DNA of 20,327 bases from Candidatus Albibeggiatoa sp. nov. BB20 (lineage in GTDB: Bacteria; Pseudomonadota; Gammaproteobacteria; Beggiatoales; Beggiatoaceae). Both the position numbers and the translations under genes were made by a program. Positions 7,780 to 14,782 of this stretch are shown in pieces. Under the pieces are notes generated by a model, which did not search any database, was not told the DNA's origin, and was given only the letters and a program-made list of their open reading frames with translations. Numbering within the stretch: the stretch's first letter is position 1; every line of letters begins with the position of its first letter. The stretch is from NCBI GenBank assembly GCA_016744725.1, contig JADGDW010000077.1, forward strand, positions 1 through 20,327, written 5' to 3'.

Positions 7780-8853
7780 TCAATTGTTATTACTTATCGT
7801 ACACTGTGCCGCGCCCAATAAACCAATATCGGTATTTAAAATCATTTTCACAGGCATCATGGCATTTTTCTCAGCGTACACATCTTCCTTATTAGTAAAG
7901 CTTTGCATAAATACATCAAAAAACGCGTTGCCTTGGTCTTGATTCCAAATTTTCGGCGCGATACCACCACCGATAAAAACACCATTCACCGCCCAATATT
8001 TCAACGCTAAATTACCCGCTTCAGCACCATACAATTGCATGAATAAAGTCAAAGCATCGACACTAATAGCATCCTTATTGGATAACGCAGTATCGGTGAT
8101 ATAGGCTGCAGCTTCTGCTAATTTGTCAATTGGAGACGCATTTGAACCGTGTTGAGCGTGCCATAAAAACTGGTATATTTTGACAAGACCTGATCCAGAT
8201 ACCAAACGCTCCCATACAATACAATTTGGGCAATCAGCGTCCAGTTGCAAGTCTCTGACATATTGCCAAAGTTGCCATTGTTGTTCTGTGCGCGGGGCAA
8301 AATCGCTGTGACCGCCTTCCGAGGCTGAAGGTAAATGAGCTTGACGGACTCTATCCCAATACAGCAACAATTCACCTAAACCCGTACCCGCTGCAATTAA
8401 CGCTTGATTACCAATTTGTGGGTTGGCCTTAGGATTCAAATCAATCAATTCATCCGCTTGCAACATCGGAATCGCATACGCAATTGCTTCCATATCATTG
8501 ATAATAAAAGCTCGATTGGGTTGGCAGTCAAACATTTCACCTAAAGCAAATTCAGAAATCGTCCAACCTTCACGATGACTGACATTGATTAAAGTACAAA
8601 CTCGACCTAATTTCAGCTTTTCGCTAATAGGCCCAGCCATGCCTAAGCAGACTTGCTGAATCACCCGTTTAGACTGCTTAATTTTACAGTGTTGCAGAAA
8701 GGTTTGAATTGCATGTTTCCAGCCATCTTGATGGGCAAAATCCGCAATTTTCAATTTCAACACATAGCTTGGCGTTCGTTGAGTCACCGCAGTTGCAGTT
8801 TCATACAAGGCTAAACGGCAATTTGTACCACCAATATCACCCGCTAGAATCAT
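7780..8853 (-). CDS. glk: Glucokinase (GlkA family)
   Basis: It phosphorylates glucose with ATP to glucose 6-phosphate in the cytoplasm. At 357 residues it is somewhat longer than the E. coli enzyme (321). Motifs in order: the phosphate-binding DIGGTNCRLAL (6-16), the catalytic Asp in INDMEAIAYAIP (D120), AAGTGLGE (154-161), the sugar-binding SEGGHSDFAP (178-187), ERLVSGSGLVKIY, the adenosine-binding IGGGIAPK, and DIGLLGAA near the C-terminus. The ATG has AGGAA eight bases upstream. It is the first gene of a probable glk / HMA / MOSC transcription unit. A TATAAT on this strand lies just upstream, and palindromic element B ends 23 bases beyond that box. Confidence 0.93.
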   Translation of the reverse strand: MILAGDIGGTNCRLALYETATAVTQRTPSYVLKLKIADFAHQDGWKHAIQTFLQHCKIKQSKRVIQQVCLGMAGPISEKLKLGRVCTLINVSHREGWTISEFALGEMFDCQPNRAFIINDMEAIAYAIPMLQADELIDLNPKANPQIGNQALIAAGTGLGELLLYWDRVRQAHLPSASEGGHSDFAPRTEQQWQLWQYVRDLQLDADCPNCIVWERLVSGSGLVKIYQFLWHAQHGSNASPIDKLAEAAAYITDTALSNKDAISVDALTLFMQLYGAEAGNLALKYWAVNGVFIGGGIAPKIWNQDQGNAFFDVFMQSFTNKEDVYAEKNAMMPVKMILNTDIGLLGAAQCTISNNN

Positions 8854-8881
8854 GAGCTTATTCCTAGTATTACTTTTCCGT

Positions 8882-8887
8882 ATTATA
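8882..8887 (-). promoter_or_regulatory. Candidate -10 box for glk
   Basis: On the minus strand this reads TATAAT, 28 bases before the glk ATG. No -35 stands at the ideal 17-bp spacing. The closest good -35-like hexamer is TTGACT in the end of element B, 25 bp away, which is too far for a standard promoter. Confidence 0.4.
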
Positions 8888-8909
8888 CTGATATTAAACC
8901 AAAGCCAGC

Positions 8910-9025
8910 TATAGTCAATTCTATCTTAAGTGCGAGGACTGGCAGTCCTGAAATACTTTAAATATTAAATAGTTTTAAAATCTAGGACTGCCAGTCCTGT
9001 ATCACTTTAAAATAAAATGACTATA
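8910..9025 (-). repeat. Palindromic MITE-like element, copy B (best preserved, reversed)
   Basis: At 116 bp this copy has intact termini TATAGTC (8910-8916) and GACTATA (9019-9025). Both inner palindromes are perfect: AGGACTGGCAGTCCT at 8935-8949 and AGGACTGCCAGTCCT at 8984-8998. The arms are imperfect inverted repeats of about 45 bp, so the whole unit could fold into one long cruciform with a side hairpin on each arm. It lies between the divergent glk and leuA genes, in the opposite orientation to copies A, C and D. Confidence 0.82.
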
Positions 9026-9146
9026 GTACTAGTTTAGCTGTTTTTGGGTTAATTCAATCTCACAGCATCATAGCTAAATCTGATCCAATCCAAACATGAA
9101 CATCATATTATTTTCAATAATACTGCATTTTCTGCATAAAAAGAGC

Positions 9147-9175
9147 TTGGCAAAACCTAAAAACCAGTTTATTAT
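9147..9175 (+). promoter_or_regulatory. Sigma70-type promoter of the leuA leader
   Basis: TTGGCA (9147-9152) and TATTAT (9170-9175) are separated by exactly 17 bp, predicting a start near 9182. This places the whole leader peptide and its hairpins in the transcript. The -35 hexamer is also part of a 15-bp inverted repeat whose other arm lies at 9388-9402. Confidence 0.6.
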
Positions 9176-9181
9176 CAACTT

Positions 9182-9485
9182 ATCTTTTAGTTAAAAATTA
9201 ATACCTATCATTATGTACGCCGCAAATCCCATGACAACTCGTCAAGCTAATGTCTACACTAGACAGGGATTATTATGTGCGCTGATCCTGCTGCCCTGCG
9301 CGGGCAAATAAATTTTTGAAACCCTGAAAGGGGTCATTCATACTCGATTTTAGATTTCCACTTTTTTTTATCAACAAACATATTCAGTTTAGGCTTTGCC
9401 AAATCGTGCAGCATTGCGTCTTGCATCTAAGGTTTAGGGCTTTAAGCTTTTCTATGTGTTTGATTTTATAGCAAAGGATTTTCCC
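9182..9485 (+). promoter_or_regulatory. leuA 5' leader with alternative hairpins (candidate leucine attenuator)
   Basis: About 300 nt separate the predicted start from leuA. The RNA can form GTCTA/TAGAC (9252-9264), CAGGG (9264-9268) with CCCTG (9294-9298), TGCCC/GGGCA (9292-9306), and ACCCT-GAAA-GGGGT (9321-9334, a GNRA tetraloop). The segment at 9294-9298 can pair either upstream or downstream, and CCCTG at 9322-9326 could also pair with CAGGG at 9264. Such exclusive pairing is typical of ribosome-mediated attenuation. An eight-T run (9362-9369) lies 28 bases after the last hairpin, too far for a standard intrinsic terminator. The off-switch is therefore not clear. Confidence 0.5.
9231..9311 (+). 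CDS. Leucine-rich leader peptide upstream of leuA
   Basis: This is a 26-codon frame ending GLLCALILLPCAGK. Five of the eight residues 14-21 are leucine (TTA TTA ... CTG ATC CTG CTG), the composition expected of a leader peptide that senses charged leucyl-tRNA. Its stop falls inside the hairpin cluster of the leader RNA. An in-frame ATG at 9213 would give 32 residues. Neither start has a clear Shine-Dalgarno sequence, which is the main weakness of the call. The role is inferred by analogy with leuL of enterobacteria; I do not recognise this exact peptide. Confidence 0.5.
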   Translation: MTTRQANVYTRQGLLCALILLPCAGK

Positions 9486-11015
9486 ATGGATAAATTAATT
9501 ATTTTTGATACCACCTTGCGTGATGGCGAACAAAGCCCCGGTGCATCAATGACCAAAGAAGAAAAAATCAGAATCGCCAAAGCCTTGGAAAAGATGCGGG
9601 TAGATGTGATTGAAGCAGGTTTTCCAATGGCCAGCCAAGGTGATTTTGAAGCGGTTCAGGCCGTCGCCAATATCATAAAAGACAGTACAGTATGTGGTTT
9701 GGCTCGCGCGATGGAAGCCGATATTGCCCGCGCTGCTGAAGCCTTAAAGCCTGCAAAATCTTCACGAATTCATACTTTTATTGCGACTTCTCCAATCCAC
9801 ATGGAAATGAAGTTAAAAATGCAGCCAGAGCAAGTGATTGAACATGCGGTTAAAGCAGTAAAATACGCGCGTCAATTTACGGATAATGTTGAATTTTCAC
9901 CAGAAGATGCGGGGCGTTCCGATATAGATTTCTTATGTCGGATTATCGAAGCGGTTATTAATGCAGGTGCAGGCACAATTAACATCCCAGATACCGTAGG
10001 TTATAAAATGCCTGATCGGTTTGGCAAAGTGATTAGTACCTTAATTGAACGGATTCCAAATGCGGATAAAGCCGTTTTCTCGGTGCATTGTCACAATGAC
10101 TTAGGTTTAGCGGTGGCCAATTCTTTATCAGCGGTGATGAATGGCGCGAGACAAGTTGAGTGCACCATTAATGGCTTAGGCGAACGTGCAGGTAATGCGG
10201 CATTAGAAGAAGTGGTGATGGCGGTGCGGACACGTCAAGATGTATTCCCATGTCAAACCAATATTGATACCACTCAAATTGTCAATTGTTCGCGTTTGGT
10301 TTCAAGTGTGACAGGCTTTCCAGTACAGCCTAATAAGGCGATTGTGGGTGCGAATGCGTTTGCACATGAATCAGGTATTCATCAAGATGGGGTGTTAAAG
10401 CATCCTCAAACTTATGAAATTATGCAGGCTGAAGATGTGGGCTGGCATACCAATCGGATGGTGTTGGGCAAACATTCAGGGCGCAATGCGTTTCGTGCTC
10501 ATTTAAGCAGCATAGGCATTGAGTTTAAATCTGAAGAAGAAGTTAATTTAGCCTTTTCTCGATTCAAAGACTTAGCGGACAAAAAACATGAAATCTATGA
10601 CGAAGATTTACAAGCCTTAGTCAGCGACACCTTGAGTACAGAGAATGAGCAAATTACATTGGTCAGCATGAAAGCAAGTAGCGAAACGGGTGAAAGACCT
10701 CAGGCCAAAATCACTTTAAATGTCAATGGTGTAGAAAAAGTGGGCGAGTCTGACGGTAGTGGGCCTGTTGATGCAACCTTCAAAGCCATTGAGCAAGTTA
10801 TGAGCAGCCACACTAATTTATTGGTTTATTCAGTGAGTAATGTGACCAATGGTACAGACTCACAAGGTGAAGTTGGTGTGCGTTTGGAAAAAGGTGGGCA
10901 TATTGTCAATGGACAGGGTTCTGATACTGATATTGTGGTGGCTTCCGCTAAAGCCTATTTGAATGCCTTAAACAAAATCATCACACCGATTGAACGTAAA
11001 CACCCTCAAGTGTGA
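9486..11015 (+). CDS. leuA: 2-isopropylmalate synthase
   Basis: It catalyses the first committed step of leucine synthesis: acetyl-CoA plus 2-oxoisovalerate gives 2-isopropylmalate. At 509 residues it fits the family (E. coli 523). The ATG at 9486 has AAAGGA seven bases upstream and gives the classic opening MDKLIIFDTTLRDGEQSPGASM; a GTG at 9456 is in frame but is not needed. The TIM barrel spans about 4-270 and carries TTLRDGEQ (9-16), the metal-binding HCHND (201-205) and NGLGERAGNA. A connecting region contains HESGIHQDGVLKHPQTYEIM. The C-terminal domain (about 385-505) is the leucine-binding allosteric domain, so feedback inhibition is expected. It stands alone, without leuBCD, behind a possible attenuator. 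Confidence 0.96.
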   Translation: MDKLIIFDTTLRDGEQSPGASMTKEEKIRIAKALEKMRVDVIEAGFPMASQGDFEAVQAVANIIKDSTVCGLARAMEADIARAAEALKPAKSSRIHTFIATSPIHMEMKLKMQPEQVIEHAVKAVKYARQFTDNVEFSPEDAGRSDIDFLCRIIEAVINAGAGTINIPDTVGYKMPDRFGKVISTLIERIPNADKAVFSVHCHNDLGLAVANSLSAVMNGARQVECTINGLGERAGNAALEEVVMAVRTRQDVFPCQTNIDTTQIVNCSRLVSSVTGFPVQPNKAIVGANAFAHESGIHQDGVLKHPQTYEIMQAEDVGWHTNRMVLGKHSGRNAFRAHLSSIGIEFKSEEEVNLAFSRFKDLADKKHEIYDEDLQALVSDTLSTENEQITLVSMKASSETGERPQAKITLNVNGVEKVGESDGSGPVDATFKAIEQVMSSHTNLLVYSVSNVTNGTDSQGEVGVRLEKGGHIVNGQGSDTDIVVASAKAYLNALNKIITPIERKHPQV

Positions 11016-11588
11016 TTAAAAATAAGCTAATCTGAATATATTGTTCATTTATTTTATACAGTTAGAACAATAGTTGATTTTTCTGGTGGCGATACCCTAT
11101 CGTCACCTCATCCCAACAAAATATATTTATATCTCAGCTTATTTACAGTTTCTACAGAAATCAGATTTTTGTAAAATTATTAAGGAAATTAATTTTTAAC
11201 CTATTGAATTAAAATGAATTTAAAAACAGTATTCGCTAAAATTATGTGATTAAATACAGAGACGAAGATAAGCCTTATATCTACTAATAGCGATGATATA
11301 CAGATTATCAAAACCCGCAATACTTCAGACTGATTAACCAGTTACACATCAAAAAGCCACTTTCAGCCTATATTAATCACGAATTTAAACCCGTGACGAT
11401 TTGACACAAATGGGTGTACATCAGGGTTGATTTTACCTAGAAAAAAATGTACAGCTTGGTATAATGATGAGTTCATGTCTAATCAATAAATCTCACGGTA
11501 AAACTTAAGGATACGTTATACATTAATCATTTCTGCAACACCACCGTAACCGTAATTGCCACTGTCACCACCAGCTAAAAGAACCAAT
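11016..11588. other. Intergenic region between leuA and the DUF349 gene
   Basis: No convincing gene is present. A 10-bp stem with one mismatch and a CCC loop (GGTGGCGATA 11085-11094, TATCGTCACC 11098-11107) follows leuA by 70 bases. It lacks a T-run, so it may stabilise the mRNA 3' end or be a weak terminator. The remainder is AT-rich until an extended -10 promoter at 11457. Confidence 0.5.
11457..11465 (+). promoter_or_regulatory. Extended -10 promoter for the DUF349 gene
   Basis: TGGTATAAT combines a perfect TATAAT (11460-11465) with the upstream TG of an extended -10. No good -35 lies at the right distance, which extended -10 promoters tolerate. The predicted start near 11472 gives a 5' leader of about 117 nt. 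Confidence 0.5.
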
Positions 11589-14504
11589 ATGATTTTAGAT
11601 AAACTTGTCAAAGCCAAATGGGAAAACCGCGACCCAGAAGTGCGGAAGTCAGCAATAGATGATATTGAAGATGTCAAACTCATCAAAGAACTGGCGTTAA
11701 ATGATGAAGCTGCCATTGTACGGCAGGCTGCTATCCGTAGAGTGACTGATTTATCCTTATTGGATACAGTGATTCGACGCGAACAAGAGGAGGATGTGGT
11801 CAAGGATACCGCAACTCAATTGTTTAGACAGCTTGTTACAGGACAAAAAGCATCGTCTTATGATTTAGATGAGCGTATACAATGGGTAGCAAAACTGGAT
11901 GGCGACCGTTTAGATGCAATTGCAACCCACGGCAAAGAATCAGAATTACGTTTAGCTGCTGTTATAAAAATTGAACGTGAAGGGTTATTAGGTGATATTG
12001 CTATCAATGATGAAGTTCGTGATGTCCGTTTAAAAGCAGCTGAAAAACTGACTCAGAGATCGACTTTAGAACGGGTTTACAAAGCGGCTCGTAGCAAAGA
12101 TAAGCAAGTAACTCGCATCGCAAAAGACAAGCTAGACACAATGATTGAAGCTGAAGAACGTCCAGCTAAAGTACGTGCTGAATCTGATGCGATTTGCACA
12201 AAATTGGAAGTATTTGGTCGTAATAACAATACGATTACCTCTTGGGAACAAGAACATGCTGAATATTTACGTTTAAAAGAACGTTGGAACTCAATTGCAC
12301 AGCACGTAGAAACGGATTGCAGCGAACGTTATAACAAAGCAGAACAAAGCTTTACTTCCGCTTATGCTGAATATGAACAGCAAAAAGCTGAATTACAAAA
12401 ACGAGAAGCTGAATTAGCTCCTGTTCGTGATTTGAAACAACAAGTTTGTGATAAATTAGACCAAATCTTAGCGGATTTAGAAAAACGTGAATTAATTGAA
12501 GATGAAGAGAGTGAAAAGCTGTCTCAAACCATTAATGAGCTACAGCAACAATGGCAAGCAGGTACGGCTGTAGACGATGCCAAAGAAGAACAACAATGGC
12601 AAACCCGTTACCAAACCACATTTAAATCTGTCACCCAACATTTAAAAACCCTTCAAGGTCATTACCGTTTAGCTTGCAAACTCGAAACAATCTGTAGTGA
12701 AGGTGATAAATTACTCAGCGAAGATGCCTCATTACGCGGCCGTCATATTAAGACTTTGCAAGAACGTTGGGGTGAAATAGACTTTCCTGATGCAGATTTA
12801 AAATTTGTTAATGATTCAAAAGCCCGTTTTGCTGAACTAACTGACTCTATTGATGCCCACCGTCAAGAACAAGATAAACAACGCGAACAAGTTGTTGAAA
12901 CTCTAAAAGATCACTTGCAAGAAGCTGAAAAATATCTTGAATCAGGTGAATTGCACAAAGCCATGCCTTATGAACATGATGCACGGACTTTGTTTGCTGA
13001 GATTAAAGGCCTCTCTTCTAAGCGTTATAAATCATTAGAAAAACGGGTTCAGGATATTACCACCAAAATCCGCGAATTACATAATTGGGAAAAATGGGGC
13101 GATAACCTTGAACGAGAACGTTTATGTGAAGAAATCGAGCATTTAATTGAAAATCCTGACGATAATCCAGAAGAAACCGCACGAATTATCCGCGACGCTC
13201 AAAAAACGTGGAAAGGTTTAGGCACAAAAGGTCATTCACAAACTTTGTGGGAACGCTTTAACAAAGCCTGTAATGAAGCGTATAAACCATGCAAAAGCTA
13301 TTTTGAAGATCAAGCCCAGCAGCGTCATCAGCATTTTGAAGATAAACAAGTGATTTGTGCTGAATTGGAAGCCTTTAGTGAAACCATTGATTGGGAACAG
13401 CCCGATTGGAAAGAAATTCATCACCAAGTCCGCGAATTTGAAAAACGCTGGCGCAGTGTAGGTCCAACTGACCGTAAGCAGAAAAAACCATTACAAACCC
13501 GTTTTGATGCAGCGATGCAGCCAATAGATAAACGCTTAGATGCTGAACGTAAAGCTAATCTACAATTCCGTGAAATCTTAACAGAAAAAGTAATTAAAGC
13601 TTTAGATGTTAGTGATTTACATGATGCAATTGAAGATGTGAAAAAGTTACAAGCGCAATGGCATGTGACTGTTCCTGGTTCGCGTAAAGATGAACGTAAT
13701 TTATGGAAAACCTTCCGCAAAGAATGTGATGTGGTTTTTGATCGTCGCAAACAGAAGCAAGAAGAACGTCAACAAGAACGCCAAAATCATTTAAATCAGA
13801 AAAAAGCAGTGTGTGAGCAAATTGAAGCTCTAAGCCAATTATCTGGCGATGAATTGAAAGCCGCTCCGTCAACATTACGTGATTTAAAATCCCAATGGCG
13901 AGCGGCAGGCGAAGTGCCGAAAAAAGCCTTGGAAAGCATTGAACGTCGTTATCAACGTGCTTTGGAACAATTTGATAGACAATGTCAATCTGAGCGAGCA
14001 AGCGAACTTCATGCACAGCTTGAATACTTGCATCAACGCGCGAAATTATGTGCGAGTTTAGAACATTTAGCCGAAGTTTCAGAAGAGGCGGTCGAGACTG
14101 CTAAATCTGATTGGGAAGCAATACCTGAATTATTGGATAAGAAAGCCACTAAAAATATTACTCGTCGGTTTGACAAAGCTTGCAAAATGGCAACAACAGG
14201 CAAGTTTAATTATTCTGATGAATCTTTAGCTAAACGTAAAGAATTGTGTATTCGCCTTGAGATTTTATCAGGTGTAGATTCTCCTGCCGAAGAAGCCAAA
14301 GCACGTATGGCATATCAAGTGGCACGCTTATCTGAAGCCATGCAAGGTGGTTATTCTGAACCTAAAGACAAAGTTGCTGAAGCACAAGATATTGAGCAAA
14401 ACTTTTATTTAGCAGGTGCGGTATCTGGCGAACAAGCCAGCGAATTAAACCAACGATTTTTAACTGCGCGTGATGCGTTTTATCAAGCAGGAAGTTCTTC
14501 ATAA
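11589..14504 (+). CDS. DUF349 multi-repeat protein with N-terminal HEAT-like repeats
   Basis: The 971-residue product starts at ATG 11589 (MILDKLVKAKWENRDPEVR); a TTG at 11556 is also in frame but gives an unrelated-looking extension. Residues 1-160 are HEAT-like helical repeats (PEVRKSAIDDI, AAIVRQAAIRRV). The rest is highly charged and helical, with about eight units of 70-80 residues. Each unit has a conserved Trp before a short loop and an LWxxFxxAC-like helix; the Trp positions are near 231, 320, 392, 540, 620, 690, 768 and 841. The clearest are TWKGLGTKG...LWERFNKAC and RWRSVGPTD...LQTRFDAA. There is no signal peptide or membrane segment, so it is probably cytoplasmic. The biochemical function of DUF349 proteins is unknown to me. 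The gene ends one base before palindromic element C. Confidence 0.88.
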   Translation: MILDKLVKAKWENRDPEVRKSAIDDIEDVKLIKELALNDEAAIVRQAAIRRVTDLSLLDTVIRREQEEDVVKDTATQLFRQLVTGQKASSYDLDERIQWVAKLDGDRLDAIATHGKESELRLAAVIKIEREGLLGDIAINDEVRDVRLKAAEKLTQRSTLERVYKAARSKDKQVTRIAKDKLDTMIEAEERPAKVRAESDAICTKLEVFGRNNNTITSWEQEHAEYLRLKERWNSIAQHVETDCSERYNKAEQSFTSAYAEYEQQKAELQKREAELAPVRDLKQQVCDKLDQILADLEKRELIEDEESEKLSQTINELQQQWQAGTAVDDAKEEQQWQTRYQTTFKSVTQHLKTLQGHYRLACKLETICSEGDKLLSEDASLRGRHIKTLQERWGEIDFPDADLKFVNDSKARFAELTDSIDAHRQEQDKQREQVVETLKDHLQEAEKYLESGELHKAMPYEHDARTLFAEIKGLSSKRYKSLEKRVQDITTKIRELHNWEKWGDNLERERLCEEIEHLIENPDDNPEETARIIRDAQKTWKGLGTKGHSQTLWERFNKACNEAYKPCKSYFEDQAQQRHQHFEDKQVICAELEAFSETIDWEQPDWKEIHHQVREFEKRWRSVGPTDRKQKKPLQTRFDAAMQPIDKRLDAERKANLQFREILTEKVIKALDVSDLHDAIEDVKKLQAQWHVTVPGSRKDERNLWKTFRKECDVVFDRRKQKQEERQQERQNHLNQKKAVCEQIEALSQLSGDELKAAPSTLRDLKSQWRAAGEVPKKALESIERRYQRALEQFDRQCQSERASELHAQLEYLHQRAKLCASLEHLAEVSEEAVETAKSDWEAIPELLDKKATKNITRRFDKACKMATTGKFNYSDESLAKRKELCIRLEILSGVDSPAEEAKARMAYQVARLSEAMQGGYSEPKDKVAEAQDIEQNFYLAGAVSGEQASELNQRFLTARDAFYQAGSSS

Positions 14505-14505
14505 T

Positions 14506-14621
14506 TGATGTCGTTTTATTCTAAGATGATACAGGACTGGCAGTCCTTGGTTTTAAAAATAATTGATATTTAAAGTTTTATAGGACTGCCAGTCCTAACA
14601 CCCAAAACGAAATTGACTATA
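14506..14621 (+). repeat. Palindromic MITE-like element, copy C
   Basis: This 116-bp copy starts with a degenerate terminus (TGATGTC, for TATAGTC) one base after the DUF349 stop and ends with an intact GACTATA (14615-14621). Both inner palindromes are perfect: AGGACTGGCAGTCCT at 14533-14547 and AGGACTGCCAGTCCT at 14582-14596. The last base overlaps the terminator stem that follows. Confidence 0.8.
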
Positions 14622-14658
14622 AAACCTGATAGAAACTTAATTATCTGTCAGGTTTTTA
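14621..14658 (+). terminator. Intrinsic terminator of the DUF349 gene
   Basis: AAAACCTGATAGA (14621-14633) pairs with TCTGTCAGGTTTT (14644-14656) in a 13-bp stem with one G-U pair and a 10-nt loop. TTTTTACTTTTT follows. It sits between element copies C and C' and lies between convergent genes, so weak activity for the opposite strand is possible. Confidence 0.75.
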
Positions 14659-14671
14659 CTTTTTCAACGTG

Positions 14672-14740
14672 TTAAAAGCGATTGATATTTAAAATTTTAT
14701 AGGACTGCCAGTCCTAACATACAAACCGAAATTGACTATA
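14672..14740 (+). repeat. Palindromic MITE-like element, half copy C'
   Basis: Only the right half is present. It begins TTAAAAGCGATTGATATTT, matches copy C through its second inner palindrome (14701-14715, perfect) and ends with GACTATA at 14740. The left arm is missing and the terminator occupies the space before it. Confidence 0.75.
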
Positions 14741-14782
14741 TTGCAACAACATTCCCCCATTCCAAAATGAAACAATCCTGTT

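Noticed and set aside
9362..9369. Eight-T run as the attenuator's terminator
   Set aside because: No GC-rich stem directly precedes it; the nearest hairpin ends 28 bases upstream.
9456..9485. Upstream GTG start for leuA
   Set aside because: The ATG at 9486 has a well-placed AAAGGA and gives the conserved family N-terminus.
11516..11803. Minus-strand frame across the DUF349 start
   Set aside because: It is a low-complexity shadow of the real gene, with no start signal.
13236..14016. Antisense frames inside the DUF349 gene
   Set aside because: The sense frame is continuous for 971 codons with clear family repeats; the antisense frames have no support.
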